From Pestalotiopsis fici W106-1 (Eukaryota > Ascomycota > Sordariomycetes > Amphisphaeriales > Sporocadaceae), in NCBI RefSeq assembly GCF_000516985.1, contig NW_006917091.1, positions 740,285-804,284 on the forward strand: a DNA stretch of 64,000 nucleotides, in the 5' to 3' direction. The position numbers and the translations under genes were made by a program. Below are positions 11,752 through 22,911 of the stretch, piece after piece (the first letter of the stretch is position 1; each line of letters opens with the position of its first letter). The notes below the pieces were generated by a model. That model was not told the DNA's origin, did no database searches, and saw nothing but the letters and a program-made list of their open reading frames with translations.

Positions 11752-14700
11752 ATGGACCCCCCACCGAAGCGACGGAGACTCGACGAGCCGCCTCCACATC
11801 CAAGAGATGGGTGGTTGAGTGATGCATCAAACACTGGACCTCGCAGTAGTCATTCAACGAGCGTCTTCGATGGCACAGGCATTTCGACTTCCCACGGCGA
11901 TTTTCGTGTCGGACGCGATGTCAATATCTTTACGAATCACGGTGGCCACTCACAGCCTATTGATACCAGAAGCGCACTTCTCGAGTCGCTCCGATTCGAC
12001 CAGATCGATGCACGCCGGCTGACCATCAAGAATGCTTACTCTCACACCTGTCGCTGGTTCCTGGAGACCGAACAATACAAGCAGTGGGACGCCAGGGGAT
12101 CCTTGCGCGGCCGCCATAATGAGTTTCTGTGGATCAAGGGCAAGCCGGGAGCTGGAAAGTCGACCCTTATGAAGTTCCTACATGGCCACATTTCCAAACA
12201 GATCACCAAAAATGCCAGGAAGGAAGCCCTCATATCTTTCTTCTTCAATGCGCGGGGCCAAGATTTAGAGAAGTCAATTGCTGGCTTATACCGCTCCTTG
12301 CTACTACAGCTACTGGATATGAAGCCAGATTTGCAATACGTCCTAGATTCGTTTAGACCAGGTCATGAATGGACAATTGAGTCACTTACGTATGTCCTGG
12401 AGGAAGCTGCTCAAGGCCTTGGAGAGAGTCAACTTGTCTGTCTAATTGACGCACTGGATGAATGCGATCAAGGCCAGGTCCGCGATATGGTTACCTTTCT
12501 GGAAAGACTCACACTGGACCGGAGCTCACTACGTATATGTTTTGCCAGCAGACACTATCCGTTTATCAACATACAAACAGACCTCAGTACCGTCCTCGAA
12601 GAGCGCAAGGGCCATCAGGAAGACATAACAACATATCTGAATAGCGCACTACGGATTGGTCGCAACAAGCGTGCTGAAAAGATTCGCTCTAGACTGCAGG
12701 AAAAAGCATGCGGTGTTTTTATGTGGGTTATCCTCGTAGTCGATATCCTGAATAAAGACTACAACGCTGGGGACGTACTTGAGCTCGAAGATAGGATCGA
12801 ACAGCTACCCGGAGACCTTCATTCGCTTTTCCGCGATGTACTGACCCGCTATACGGATAACCGGAAAGAGCTTCGGCTGTGTTTTCAATGGATATTGTTT
12901 TCAAAGCGTCCTTTGACCCCGTCACAGCTATATATTGCGATATTATCGGGATCGAATCCAAAAAGATTATCCAAATGGAATCGTGATGACTTCGAGGAAG
13001 CTGATGCCGAAAGATATATACTTGATAAGTCGAAAGGACTGACTGAGTTGACCAAGTCCAAAATCCCGACCGTACAGTTTATGCATGAGTCAGTAAATGA
13101 CTTCTTACAGAAAGAGAATGGTCTTATTTGGCTGTTTCCCGATTTGGAGGCTAATATCGAAGGATATAGCCATGAGGCACTCAAAGATTGCTGCTTAGCA
13201 TACACGAGCATCGTGGCCGATCAGTTTGCGGTCGAGTCATCAAAGGAGTTGTCTCGCTACAAAGCGATTCGTGCATTTCCGCTACTGGAATACGCCAATC
13301 CAGGTACCTTGTATCACGCTGAAGAGGCGGGAAAATACGGGATTAAGCAATGCGACTTTCTGGCAAACTTTCCACGATTGGAGTGGGTGCGACAACGAAA
13401 CATCCTCGAAAAGTTTCAAAATCGTTGGTACACACTGCAGGTCAGCCTTTTATACATTCTGGCTGGGGCCGGGCACTCGACGCTGATCAGATCCTACGAA
13501 AACCGCCAGTCATGTTTTGAGATTGAAGCCGAGCGTCACAGAATTCCGATTTTGGCAGCCATAGCAAGGGCGCAGAGGCCAACAGTGCAGGTGATGCTAG
13601 AGCTCGAGGCAATCAGAATGTCATCTCTTAATTTTGAAGAGTTCTGCGGCCGATATCCACCACGACCAGATGAACCGTCAACACTAGACTTTCAGTTCAA
13701 GGCTGGCCAACAGATACTTCCTCAGCTTGTTGAGCATGGCAGCGACTTTGTTTCTATGTTCTTCCTCATGTCGAGGTGTGCAGAACTGACAGAGAAAGAG
13801 AAAGACGATCTGTTATATTTGGCATTGAAATTTAACAGACCGGCGACTTCGAAGTTTCTCATCAACTGCGACTCTCGTATACCGGAGACCTTTTCGGAAG
13901 GCATGACGCCACTGCATTATGCTTCTTCACAAGGGAATAGCGAGCTAGCAAAGTTGCTCCTTGATCGTGGCAGTGACGTGTTAGCAATCAACAAACGTGG
14001 AGAGACAGCATTGCATCTAGCTTCATCAGTTGACATGGCTAAACTTCTCATCGACTACGGAAGCAATATTGAGGCTATTGACGGGCAAGGTCGCACCCCC
14101 TTATTGAGCATGTGCATTAAAGGGTCAATCGCAATGGCTACATTTCTCATCAAGAGCGGCGCCAATGTGTTGGCTACTGACAAGAGAGGAAATGCCCCAT
14201 TGCACGAGGCGTGGCGAGACAAGTCAGCTTTACTGGCCATGCTGCTCGTCGAGAAAGGTGCTAATGTTTCTGCTACCAACGAGAACGGAGCAACACCATT
14301 ACATGAGGCAGTGTGTTGGAGTACATCATCGTCAGTGGCATTGGCTAAACTTCTTATTGATAGCGGTGCGAAGGTTTCCGCCACTATCAATATAGGAGAA
14401 ACCCCATTACACAGGGCATGCTTGAGGAATTCGTCCGCAATGGCCAAACTTCTCATTGACCACGGCGCCAGTGTGTCGGCCATCGATCGGAACGAACGCA
14501 CACCATTGCATTTTGCTTGCGACTCAGGGTCAGTCGGAGTAGCCAGAATTCTTGTCGACAACGGGGCCAATGTGTCGGCTATCACAAAGGATGGAAATAC
14601 ACCATTACACAATGTGGCGCAGTGGTCAAGGTACTTCCCTTCCAGAATGGCAAAATTTCTCATCGACAATGGAGCCAGTGTGTCGGCCCGTAACCACAAA

Positions 14701-15198
14701 GGAGAAATCCCATTACATCGAGCTGTAAGTGGAAACTTGTACGGAACAGAAGCGAGAGAAATGGTCAAACTTCTTATCAAAAATGGCGCAGATGTATCGG
14801 CCGTTGACCAGAACGGAGACACATCATTGCACCACCTGGGTGCATACTCAGCTGAAGTGGCCCGAGTCTTGATTGATCACGGTTCCAATGTCTTGGCAAC
14901 CAATAATGACGGACAGACGCCATTGCATTGCCTTGCGAGAAGGGATCACAATGGCACGTTGGTCAAGCTATTGATTGACCATGGAGCTGATGCGTCAATT
15001 GGCGATCACTATGGAAATACACCATTACTGGTGGCTTCCTCTCTGGGGAATATTGCAATAGTCCATTTACTTCTCGATTGTGATGTTGATGTTTCGGCGG
15101 CCAACAAAGACGGGAAGACACCATTGCTGGCAGCTTCATCAGGGAAGCATTATAACGTAGTCGAGCTACTACGTGCGCACATACACCTAGGTACCTAG
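11752..15198 (+). CDS. NOD-like receptor: NACHT NTPase with about 13 ankyrin repeats
   Basis: Single exon, 1148 aa, ATG at 11752. A short N-terminus (Pro/Arg-rich, then GISTSHGDFRVGRDVNIF) precedes the STAND NTPase. The Walker A motif is GKPGAGKST at residues 130-138 and Walker B is LIDALDECD at 231-239, followed by the sensor-type ICFASRHYP and a helical region to about 700. From residue 715 to the end there are roughly 13 ankyrin units of the form TPLHxA...AKLLIDxGANVSA. The consensus is strongly shared between units, pointing to recent expansion or exchange. Such proteins are fungal analogues of plant and animal NLRs and act in non-self recognition and programmed cell death. No dedicated effector domain (HeLo, HET, patatin, Goodbye) is visible at the N-terminus. 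The last codons and the stop lie inside a CCTAGGTACCTAGG palindrome, so the original C-terminus may have been longer. Confidence 0.9.
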   Translation: MDPPPKRRRLDEPPPHPRDGWLSDASNTGPRSSHSTSVFDGTGISTSHGDFRVGRDVNIFTNHGGHSQPIDTRSALLESLRFDQIDARRLTIKNAYSHTCRWFLETEQYKQWDARGSLRGRHNEFLWIKGKPGAGKSTLMKFLHGHISKQITKNARKEALISFFFNARGQDLEKSIAGLYRSLLLQLLDMKPDLQYVLDSFRPGHEWTIESLTYVLEEAAQGLGESQLVCLIDALDECDQGQVRDMVTFLERLTLDRSSLRICFASRHYPFINIQTDLSTVLEERKGHQEDITTYLNSALRIGRNKRAEKIRSRLQEKACGVFMWVILVVDILNKDYNAGDVLELEDRIEQLPGDLHSLFRDVLTRYTDNRKELRLCFQWILFSKRPLTPSQLYIAILSGSNPKRLSKWNRDDFEEADAERYILDKSKGLTELTKSKIPTVQFMHESVNDFLQKENGLIWLFPDLEANIEGYSHEALKDCCLAYTSIVADQFAVESSKELSRYKAIRAFPLLEYANPGTLYHAEEAGKYGIKQCDFLANFPRLEWVRQRNILEKFQNRWYTLQVSLLYILAGAGHSTLIRSYENRQSCFEIEAERHRIPILAAIARAQRPTVQVMLELEAIRMSSLNFEEFCGRYPPRPDEPSTLDFQFKAGQQILPQLVEHGSDFVSMFFLMSRCAELTEKEKDDLLYLALKFNRPATSKFLINCDSRIPETFSEGMTPLHYASSQGNSELAKLLLDRGSDVLAINKRGETALHLASSVDMAKLLIDYGSNIEAIDGQGRTPLLSMCIKGSIAMATFLIKSGANVLATDKRGNAPLHEAWRDKSALLAMLLVEKGANVSATNENGATPLHEAVCWSTSSSVALAKLLIDSGAKVSATINIGETPLHRACLRNSSAMAKLLIDHGASVSAIDRNERTPLHFACDSGSVGVARILVDNGANVSAITKDGNTPLHNVAQWSRYFPSRMAKFLIDNGASVSARNHKGEIPLHRAVSGNLYGTEAREMVKLLIKNGADVSAVDQNGDTSLHHLGAYSAEVARVLIDHGSNVLATNNDGQTPLHCLARRDHNGTLVKLLIDHGADASIGDHYGNTPLLVASSLGNIAIVHLLLDCDVDVSAANKDGKTPLLAASSGKHYNVVELLRAHIHLGT
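13897..15190 (+). repeat. Ankyrin-repeat coding array, about 13 units
   Basis: In-frame tandem units of about 32-40 codons in the NACHT-ankyrin gene. Each carries TPLH (or close variants) and a second helix ending LLIDxGANVSA. Phrases such as ALAKLLIDSGAKVSA, AMAKLLIDHGASVSA and MAKFLIDNGASVSA recur nearly unchanged. Unit length varies through extra residues in the loops (for example after HEAVCWSTSSS and HRAVSGNLYGTEA). Confidence 0.85.
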
Positions 15199-15201
15199 GT
15201 A
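15186..15201. repeat. CCTAGGTACCTAGGTA palindrome overlapping a stop codon
   Basis: CCTAGGTACCTAGG is a perfect palindrome and contains the TAG stop (15196-15198) of the NACHT-ankyrin gene. It is the longest form of the motif in this window. Confidence 0.7.
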
Positions 15202-16890
15202 TACTAAGTACATATAGTGGACGAAATAGTGTAGGATTATTTCGTATACTATAGAAGAACCTAAGTTCTGGATAAGGTTCAAGTACAACAACTTATAGCT
15301 GTCAGTAACCTATCAATTAATCTTGTTGCACATTTACTTCTTCCGTTGCTGCCGTTCAAGATACGTTTGAAACTTTATCTGCCAGAAGGAATGTAGCACC
15401 ATCTCTCGCCCTTTCTGTCGATCTGCACCTTGTCCGTGTGTATTTTCCCTTCAGACATTACAGAATATGATTTATAATAGTGACTTGGCATATAATGATA
15501 ACAAAGCGCAATACACCTGTGTGCTGCCTGATCAGGATCATCACCAGCACTTGCTGTTGCACCTGACAGCCTCTGTATGTCTTCGTGGCTGTGCGGCAAT
15601 GCAAGGACAATATGACAATGTATCTACCCCCGCTTTGGTATCATACTCAAACTGAAGCATCTCACGCTGCCTTTTGGCGCCATCTTTTCTCTCATCTTCG
15701 CGCGTCTGATTAATACCCTCTACATCATGTCCAGCCAGCGTACTCCAGCACCCGGCCTGCCTGCAGAATATGTGACCAGGAAGACACACAATGGACTATT
15801 TGTCAGCATGCCGATGCCCCTCCAGACTCCAGACTCTGTGAGAACTGTCAAGGCTGGAATGGTCTTACTCACATCACATCACAATCTGTGCCGGCGATGA
15901 GCTAAAGCTCAGCCGTTCGATATTTCAGCCGCCGGAGTTTGCAGACTGCCAATCTATGCCCTATCTCTGCTGACCGCGTTACGCCACTCGAATTTCGGCC
16001 TGGACAAGCATTGTAGAAAGCCCAGAAATGCCTCGTCTGCAATACTCTGGTGGCCAGTTTGAGCAAACATTGTCCAGTCCCCAAACCTGTCAGTGTTGCA
16101 CTATGGAGGCTGTGGCCTGCTAAAGGGCACTCTCCAAGTTCATGTAAGCCGGCAAGACCAAGATATTGATCGCCCTTGGAATGGCGAGCGTATACTGATG
16201 TTCTTTGTGGCATGGGCCTAAAATTGCAATGGGGTTGATGATACAGTTGAGATTTGTTTCCGAAATAGTTGAAGCTACAAGCTGGTTGAATACATTTTAA
16301 GACCATGTCAGAACCGAATAGAATATAGAATTCATCACAAGCACGTTCCAAGAGGACTACCAACGTCACATCGACTATTACGGCCTGCCTGCGTCCCAAT
16401 GTGGCATCATTATCCCCAGTTCTCAGGAAGCCGTTCGCTATTATGGAATCTCCGAAGGGGTCATTCAAGTTGCAAGAACAAAGCGAGGATGTCCGGCGTT
16501 TGGTACGACAATGGCACGCCTCGGCCTGAGAGCGAAATTGGCCGTGGAGTCTAGCAAGAAAGAACAATTATTGACATCACCAATGAAAACGACAGCGCCA
16601 TCGGTAATATCTGACCGGCGGCATAATCTATCAACATACATAGAAAATTAATTTAAAAGAGAGCCTGTAATTCGAAAAGAAACGAATGAAAATAATTAAA
16701 AAGATCAAGACAAATAAAATAAAAGTAAGGAAAAAAGGAAGAAAATAAATAAAAGCAAAGCTTAAAGCTGTAATAACTATATATTCTTGCTAATGCAAAT
16801 ACATACTAGTAATTTTCGCCTTAAGTATTCAGATTTTCACAAATGCAACCTGTATTCAACATGAAAAAGAAAATTAAAGACGCTCCACAT
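15199..16890. other. Intergenic region, AT-rich at its right end
   Basis: Lies between the 3' ends of the two convergent NLR genes. The stretch 16640-16890 is strongly A-rich (AAATAAAA-type). A 221-codon minus-strand open frame at 15902-16567 has no recognisable domain and is not called. No RNA gene seen. Confidence 0.45.
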
Positions 16891-16892
16891 CT

Positions 16893-16992
16893 ACGAAATT
16901 AAAATGTGAACAAACAGACTTGATAACCCTTCCTGTTGCGTCATCCGAAGGGTGTCACGCAACGCAGTCACTCTGCGGTGCATCAATCGCCG
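16893..16992 (+). repeat. Degenerate dispersed repeat, copy A
   Basis: About 100 bp resembling 55708-55812 in the same orientation. Shared blocks include ACAAACAGACT, TCCTGTT, CCGAAGG and, further right, CAGYCACWCTGYGG. Both copies follow an A-rich stretch. Many differences are C/T changes. This copy lies just beyond the stop codon of the large NLR gene, probably in its 3' UTR. Confidence 0.6.
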
Positions 16993-17011
16993 CTTTGCTT
17001 GCATCAGTCAA

Positions 17012-20000
17012 CTAACTTCGGCGTCGGCGCCTCTCTCGATATCTCTTATCTCGTGCAACGTGTCTGGCATTACGGTGTGGTTCATCAACATTCGAAGCGG
17101 TCTCCCTCATCCTTAATGGTGGTGGCTGATACAAATCATCTAGCCGTCGTTTTGGAGCTTTGGGGTCATTCTTGTGAGATTGTTGATCCCCTGACAGAGA
17201 ACCTCGATAGTTCGTGGTGGAATGACTATCTGGAAAACGAGCTCTAGGTTGCGACTGGCTGTCACTTGCGCCACTGTTGCTAGAGCCAAGCCCACTATCC
17301 TGATGCCTAATTGACGTGCACAGGTCATAATTTGGCTCAAATGACGGATCTTCGGGCATGTAAGGATTGGTCTCTTCGGAAACAGAAGGCTCTCCATGGT
17401 CATGATAAGACCATTTCAGGATTGAGTTATGGCCGAAGATGACAGCACCGTCTTGCGGTATGGACCGTGGGGCTGCTTTCGCCTTGAACAAGTCTCGCGC
17501 TGTGGCTTTGCTGGACATCAAGACCTGCGCAAGATCTTGGTGTTTTCCTGAGTTACTTTGACAATCGTCGAAACTGGCTTTATCCTGGTGCCAGTATACA
17601 CCTTCGCACAAAAGGGCAGGCTGGCTCTGTGGATTTCCGTGTAGTTCCATGATTTCCTCAAGATCCCTCACCCCTGCACTGAGGTAATAGCGGCCTTTGG
17701 GAACCAAGGCGCAACCAGAGCACAGATTTTGTGATGCGACTGGGTCTAACAGGTGGCCAAATCCATCTCCAAGAAGCGTTATGGCCTGGATACTCCGGAC
17801 AAAATCTACCCAACTTTTCCCCATTGTGTCCAGCGTCGCTACATGTGGATAAAAGGGGTCACAGTCGCTGGCAATGTCCTTAAAGTCCCATCCTTCTAGT
17901 CGGCTGCGCATGTGAAGCTTAAGCTTAACTCCGTTCTGACCGGATACATCAGTCTGATGATCGATGAGCTTTTCCAGGACATTGAATATGTGGTTGACGC
18001 GGTCTTGGAATAGAACATAGGAGATCTTTTGCTTTGTTGTCGTTTTCGATTGGTCTGATTCACTTATTTCCTCGTAGTGCTCTACCGCATGGGGATATAC
18101 TCTGAGCTGCATATTTCGTCGATTCAGCAGCTCCTCGATAGCCGAGTCGGCTGTGTGGGGTGTGGAAGCGGCCTCCATCAGCTCTGACTTGAACAGAAAC
18201 TCTTTGCTGAACTTGTCGGCCTTATTGATCTCGAGAGAGGCTCGAACAAGATGGAGAAGTGCGCTGGTTCCATTCACTAGCCATCCACGCTTATCTGCTT
18301 CATCCCAGAAAACCACGTGCTTTTTGGAGATCCATTGTAGACGGGGGATGTAACCATCTCTTGCGACATGTACCGGCCGGTCTTTGTTGCCGATTGCGAA
18401 TGTTGCCCCCGCCGAGATAATCTTGCCACCTGTCACAGATATCTTTTCCAAAGCGCATCCGCTACCAGTCATTGGAAGTCGTGATCTTCCAATGGTATAA
18501 TTTGCCTCACCAGATCCTAATATTAAAGTTAGTATAATCAGCGATAGGAGGAGTGTATGTTGCCAAGAACGCGACAACAAAGCTTGGTGATTTACCCGCG
18601 AGATATTTGACGTGAGAACACCATCCAACGAAATGCCGTGAATGCTCCATGTGCCCGATACTGATGTTTCTGCAGCATTGATGCGTGACATCAAGATAAG
18701 AGATATGTTCGCCATGCTTGTCGAAACTAAGATGCCACAAGAGTTCACTACCCATGCTCCAAGTGAGTGCCAACATCGTCGAGAACCCCTTCAGAAAAAG
18801 AGTGTCCTTGAACATCTGCACCTCTTTTGTCTGGATAAGAGCAGCCATCATTTCCAGGGAAAGCTCCAGACCAGATCCGTCTGTCTCTCTTTGGGGTATA
18901 GGGTACGTCATAGCAATCGTGGGGTTCCGGAAAAGATTGTGCCAGCATTCACCCTCTCGCTCGGATGCTGGATTCCGTACCCTTGACAAATTGAAACCGA
19001 GTCTACAAGAGTACTCTTGTAATTGTGGTTCATCAAACGCCGGATTCTTTGACGACTGAATTATTTGGCGGACGTAAGGCGTGCACCCGGCAACCCCAGA
19101 CCCATATGGTGAAATGTGCAAGGCTGATCCCAGCCATCCAAGTTGCTCTGCGATCTCAACTATAGTGTAGATACCTCCCTCGATTCGGACTTGGAGCTCA
19201 GAATCTGTAATTAATGCAGTCGCCTGACTGCCGTCTTCAAGATCGTCTGACTTATGTTAGAAAGTCTCTGTTCACCCTTTCATGCAGATCAAAAACGCTT
19301 ACAACTATACGGTGCCCCCATTGGGGCTGAAGAAACATCATCAATCAAAGATGCCATAAAGAGTCCTGTATTAGGCCACATGAGCTTCATGTAGTCCCGA
19401 CAGGAGGTTGCGAATGCGTCTCGAAAAGAACCAGTCAAAGTGATGGTATCGCTGATTGTATGCCCATTCAAATCCTGGTTTGAGAACTGTGCATCCAAGA
19501 ATCCCTTCGGGTTCCATTCCACTGTGAATGTTACAATTTCGGTGTCAGGGGTTTTGTGGCGGCTGATCCTTCGAGGTCGCTCTATGGAGCTGAGAAGTTC
19601 GTTGGAGATCCGCGTTGTGGCGCTGTCTTTGAATGTCATCATACCAATATCTCTTTTCAGATTCGCCATTAACCACCTGTAGGCTACGTTGGAAGATACG
19701 ATTCTCGTATATATTTCCATCTCCGGTACGACAGTCTCTGCGTTGCATTCGTCATCTTCGTCATCATCTTTGTCAAAGAGATTCACAACAGATACCGGGG
19801 ATGGTGGCTCAGATAGTACATGTGATTCGTTCGTATCCATGGACTCTATTTCTTGAAAGTTATCCAATCGTTGAAACCAATCGTCCAGCCGATTTTGGAG
19901 GATGGGAAGCGGAGTTGTGCTTCTTGCGGTCTCGATTTCATCTGGAACCTGTTCACCCAGAATTCTGCGAATCTCCTCGGCGATGCTTCTATATTCAGGA

Positions 20001-22911
20001 AAATCAGATTAGTCAATTGCAATGAAGCTTTTTTCGAACAGACGAAGCCATCTTACCTTCTGTGTTTATGAATGAAATACATGATATCTCTGTGATCCTG
20101 TGTGGAGTTTTTCCCACCGATCCTCAGAGCGAAGGCGCGAATAGCGTCAGGAAGCTTTTCGTAAAGTATCTCTATAATATCGTTGTTGCCATTTCCTAAA
20201 AAGAGCTCTCGAATCACTACCTTAGCAAACTTCAGGATATATGCGTGCTTCTTATCATCTCTCATTGAAGAATCACCGGAATAGACCGTATTGGCGTCGT
20301 CCAAGGGGGCATTTGCCTTGATGCCCTGCTGCTCTGTCTGTTGCTGCTGAGCATTCTTCTCATCTTTTGGGAGTGATGCGTAACCGGAGTCTGTTTGATG
20401 AACTGACTCTGACTCGTCTGACATATAGACTTGCAGTGGAGCAATTTGGATTCCCTCTCTATGCGAAAGGATGAAGCGCCATGCATCTTCGATCAAGTTA
20501 TGGATGTGTTGTGATTCACTGTTTCTCTTTTTCTTTTTTTTTTAAGATCAGCGGTTTGGAATCAATCTTATAACACGAAATCAATCATACCAAAAAAGAC
20601 TTGAGCCTGTTCATTGCTTCAACTCCCTCAGGGATTGCCGACAATAAGCTGAGAGCCTCGAGCCAGTAGTAATATTTCTCTTGGATGAAGCGGTAAACAA
20701 TTCCATCATCCTTGATTGCTTCGTTGAGAAATTTCCTGTCCGGAAAAGGTAGTAGGGAAGTGGTGTTGAGTTCATCCAGCGCTGTTGGCTTGCCAAATTC
20801 GAGGACATGGCTAGGCCAATAAACGCAGGAATACCGAACTGGGGCCAATGGGTCAGGATCCGGTGGCGAGACATCCTTGGCCAGATATCCTGGTTCTTTC
20901 AAACCATAGATGTCACGTCTGAGCACCGTAGACAGATTCTTGAGCGCTTTTTCGGAGATATAGTAGTGCTGATGGGTGATTCCATGCGGCAAAATCTGTC
21001 TCGATGCACCTTGGTTCTCAAGGAGAAAATCTTTTGCAGATAAATGGACAAATGATATGATTTTGTCATCCTCCTGCATTCTGTCATCCTCTTGCGTGGT
21101 CAAAAACGAGCCACATAGTCCAATGACAGAACCAAGGCTGTTTTGTGTGGGATGCCTCAGCAGCGATTTCATCTCTCGCCAATTGATCGGGCGGTACACA
21201 GTACAAGCTATGGCGAGCATCTGCTTGCAAAGATCCGGATCCTCGGATGACCGGTCGATGCTTTCCATCATCCTTCCATAGAATCCATTGAGTTCTGGTG
21301 GAAAGTTGGATCTCAACGTTGCGTACGTACTGTCGGCAAGTTTATGCTCGGCAAGTTGTTTGCAAACCAATGCAACCCATAGAAAGGTATTGCGAGGGTT
21401 GGAACTTATATATCCTCGAACCTTCTCTCGTAGATCATCGGAATATCGTTTCCTTTTCACTAACAAGGCGACCTGATCAGCAATGAAGAAGCCAATCGCA
21501 TGGTCGACTGAAGATTTGTAATACTCGAGAGATATCTCAATTGTCTGCTCCGAACAGCTCAGTTCATCCTCAATCTCTGTCCAGTTACGACTTGAAACGA
21601 GGACTTTGAATCGTTTCAATGTTGATACAGAGAGTTCCACAATGACTTGGAGTAGTTTGTCAAGTCCAGTCACACATTCGTCGAGGGCGTCTACAATCAA
21701 GTAAACGCCTCGCTCGTCCAAATCTCGCAATACCTCCTCGACTTTCTGGACAAGTGTGATCCAATTCGCACGATGAGTGCTGTCTGAATCAAGGTATTTA
21801 CTGCGTGGATATTGGCTTGTCTGGATGAGAAAGGCAAGAAGGCCCTGCATTACCGATTCGGCGCTGTTGAGATGATCATCGGTCGCCTGAATGAAGAAGT
21901 AGATCGGGACCCAAGTTTGGTCGTTCCTAGCCCTCATTTCCTCTTCCAATGTTTCAGTGATGCCGTAGAGGAGCATTGTTTTGCCTTTGCCCGGATCTCC
22001 TTTGATCCAGAGAAGCCGGCGATCATCTTCATATCGCCATCGTTTGAATTCATTGTTGGAAAGGATCCACTCATAGGCACCCTTTAGGAGCTTGCCTTTA
22101 TGATTCTTGATACGCTTTGTAGCAATCTTTGGATCTGGAATGCCAGCAGGGATCAAGGTATTGGCAGAAGCTTGCTCTGAACCACCTGTCACTTGTGTTC
22201 TAATTAGCATAACTCTGTAACTAGGTTTGTTTCTCATTGATAAGTTCGCATATCTGATGGATTGTGGTTTATGTACGGGTATGGAAGAAATCAATAAGCC
22301 TCACCAATATTGAAATAGCCGCCATCAATATTGTAGCCGGAATTGAAGGTGTTATAACCTCCTAGGGGAGTGTTCTGCTGTCCATGACCGCCCAGAGCGA
22401 CATCCTGCGAATTGGAAACAGGACTCATTTGCTTGGTGCCCGAATCGTCCATCGATGGTTCAACCTGGGACATATCTTCAAGCGCCTTCTCGATTTCCTC
22501 CATGTCATCTCGGGTCGCTAAGGTGAATGGTTCGTATCCGACGATCATCTTCACATATTCCAAGATATTTGTCATCAGTGTCCGCACTTTCGTGTGGCGC
22601 CATCGGTTGAGCCAACTAGCGGGATCTTGGTTTGTCTGACATTCTTCCTCGAAGGCATGAAATAGTAGCTGCAACGATCGGGTCTCTTCATCGTACTTAT
22701 GCAAGATATGAGAATAGGATTGGCATTTAGTCAGGGTCCCGTGGCTCTGTTGAGTTTGGACATCGTTGAGGGTCCGCTGTGCAAGATCGAGGTGTCTGTC
22801 GACATGTTCAAAAACCGTTGAGAGGTCCTTGATTGCCCTGACGGCTTCGCGAGTCTTGTTGATGGCGTGTGTGAAACCAGCAAGAGATGCAGCGGTGCTG
22901 AGATCATCCAT
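17012..22911 (-). CDS. SesA-NACHT NOD-like receptor with a long uncharacterised C-terminal region (6 exons)
   Basis: Proposed exons are 22911-22305, 22185-20591, 20526-20057, 19988-19303, 19246-18596 and 18516-17012: 5514 nt, about 1837 aa, in frame throughout. It starts MDDLSTAASLAGF, typical of fungal STAND proteins. Residues 5-130 look like a SesA domain. Residues 170-202 form a Gly/Asn/Gln-rich stretch with QQNTPLGGYNTFNSG. The NACHT NTPase follows with Walker A GDPGKGKT (265-272) and Walker B LIVDALDEC (365-373). The helical tail ends IEDAWRFILSHREGIQIAPL, where WD40 repeats commonly begin in this family. Instead about 1070 residues follow, starting near TDSGYASL, including SKKHVVFWDEADKRGWLVNG, and ending in a basic RYRERRRRRS. 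I recall this C-terminal part as a recurrent fungal family without assigned function. Intron 2 (20590-20527) has a weak AAAAG acceptor, so the join is the least certain point; a two-gene model is possible. Confidence 0.75.
22305..22400 (-). other. Prion-motif-like Gly/Asn/Gln segment between the SesA and NACHT parts
   Basis: This segment encodes GGHGQQNTPLGGYNTFN and then further Gly/Tyr/Asn residues up to the exon 1 splice site. Fungal NLRs often carry short amyloid-signalling motifs rich in Gly, Asn and Gln near the N-terminal domain (HRAM, sigma and PP types). The composition fits, but I cannot assign it to a named class. A near-copy occurs in the relic at 23.7 kb. Confidence 0.45.

Noticed and set aside
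15902..16567. 221-codon open frame on the minus strand between the NLR genes
   Set aside because: No recognisable domain, odd mix of Cys/His without motif, and no splice partners. It could be chance or part of an old repeat.
17012..20526. The C-terminal NLR region as a separate gene starting at a Met near 20496
   Set aside because: The exon that would hold this start also encodes the end of the NACHT helical tail (IEDAWRFILSHREGIQIAPL), and the fused model closes in frame. Kept as an alternative, not the main call.
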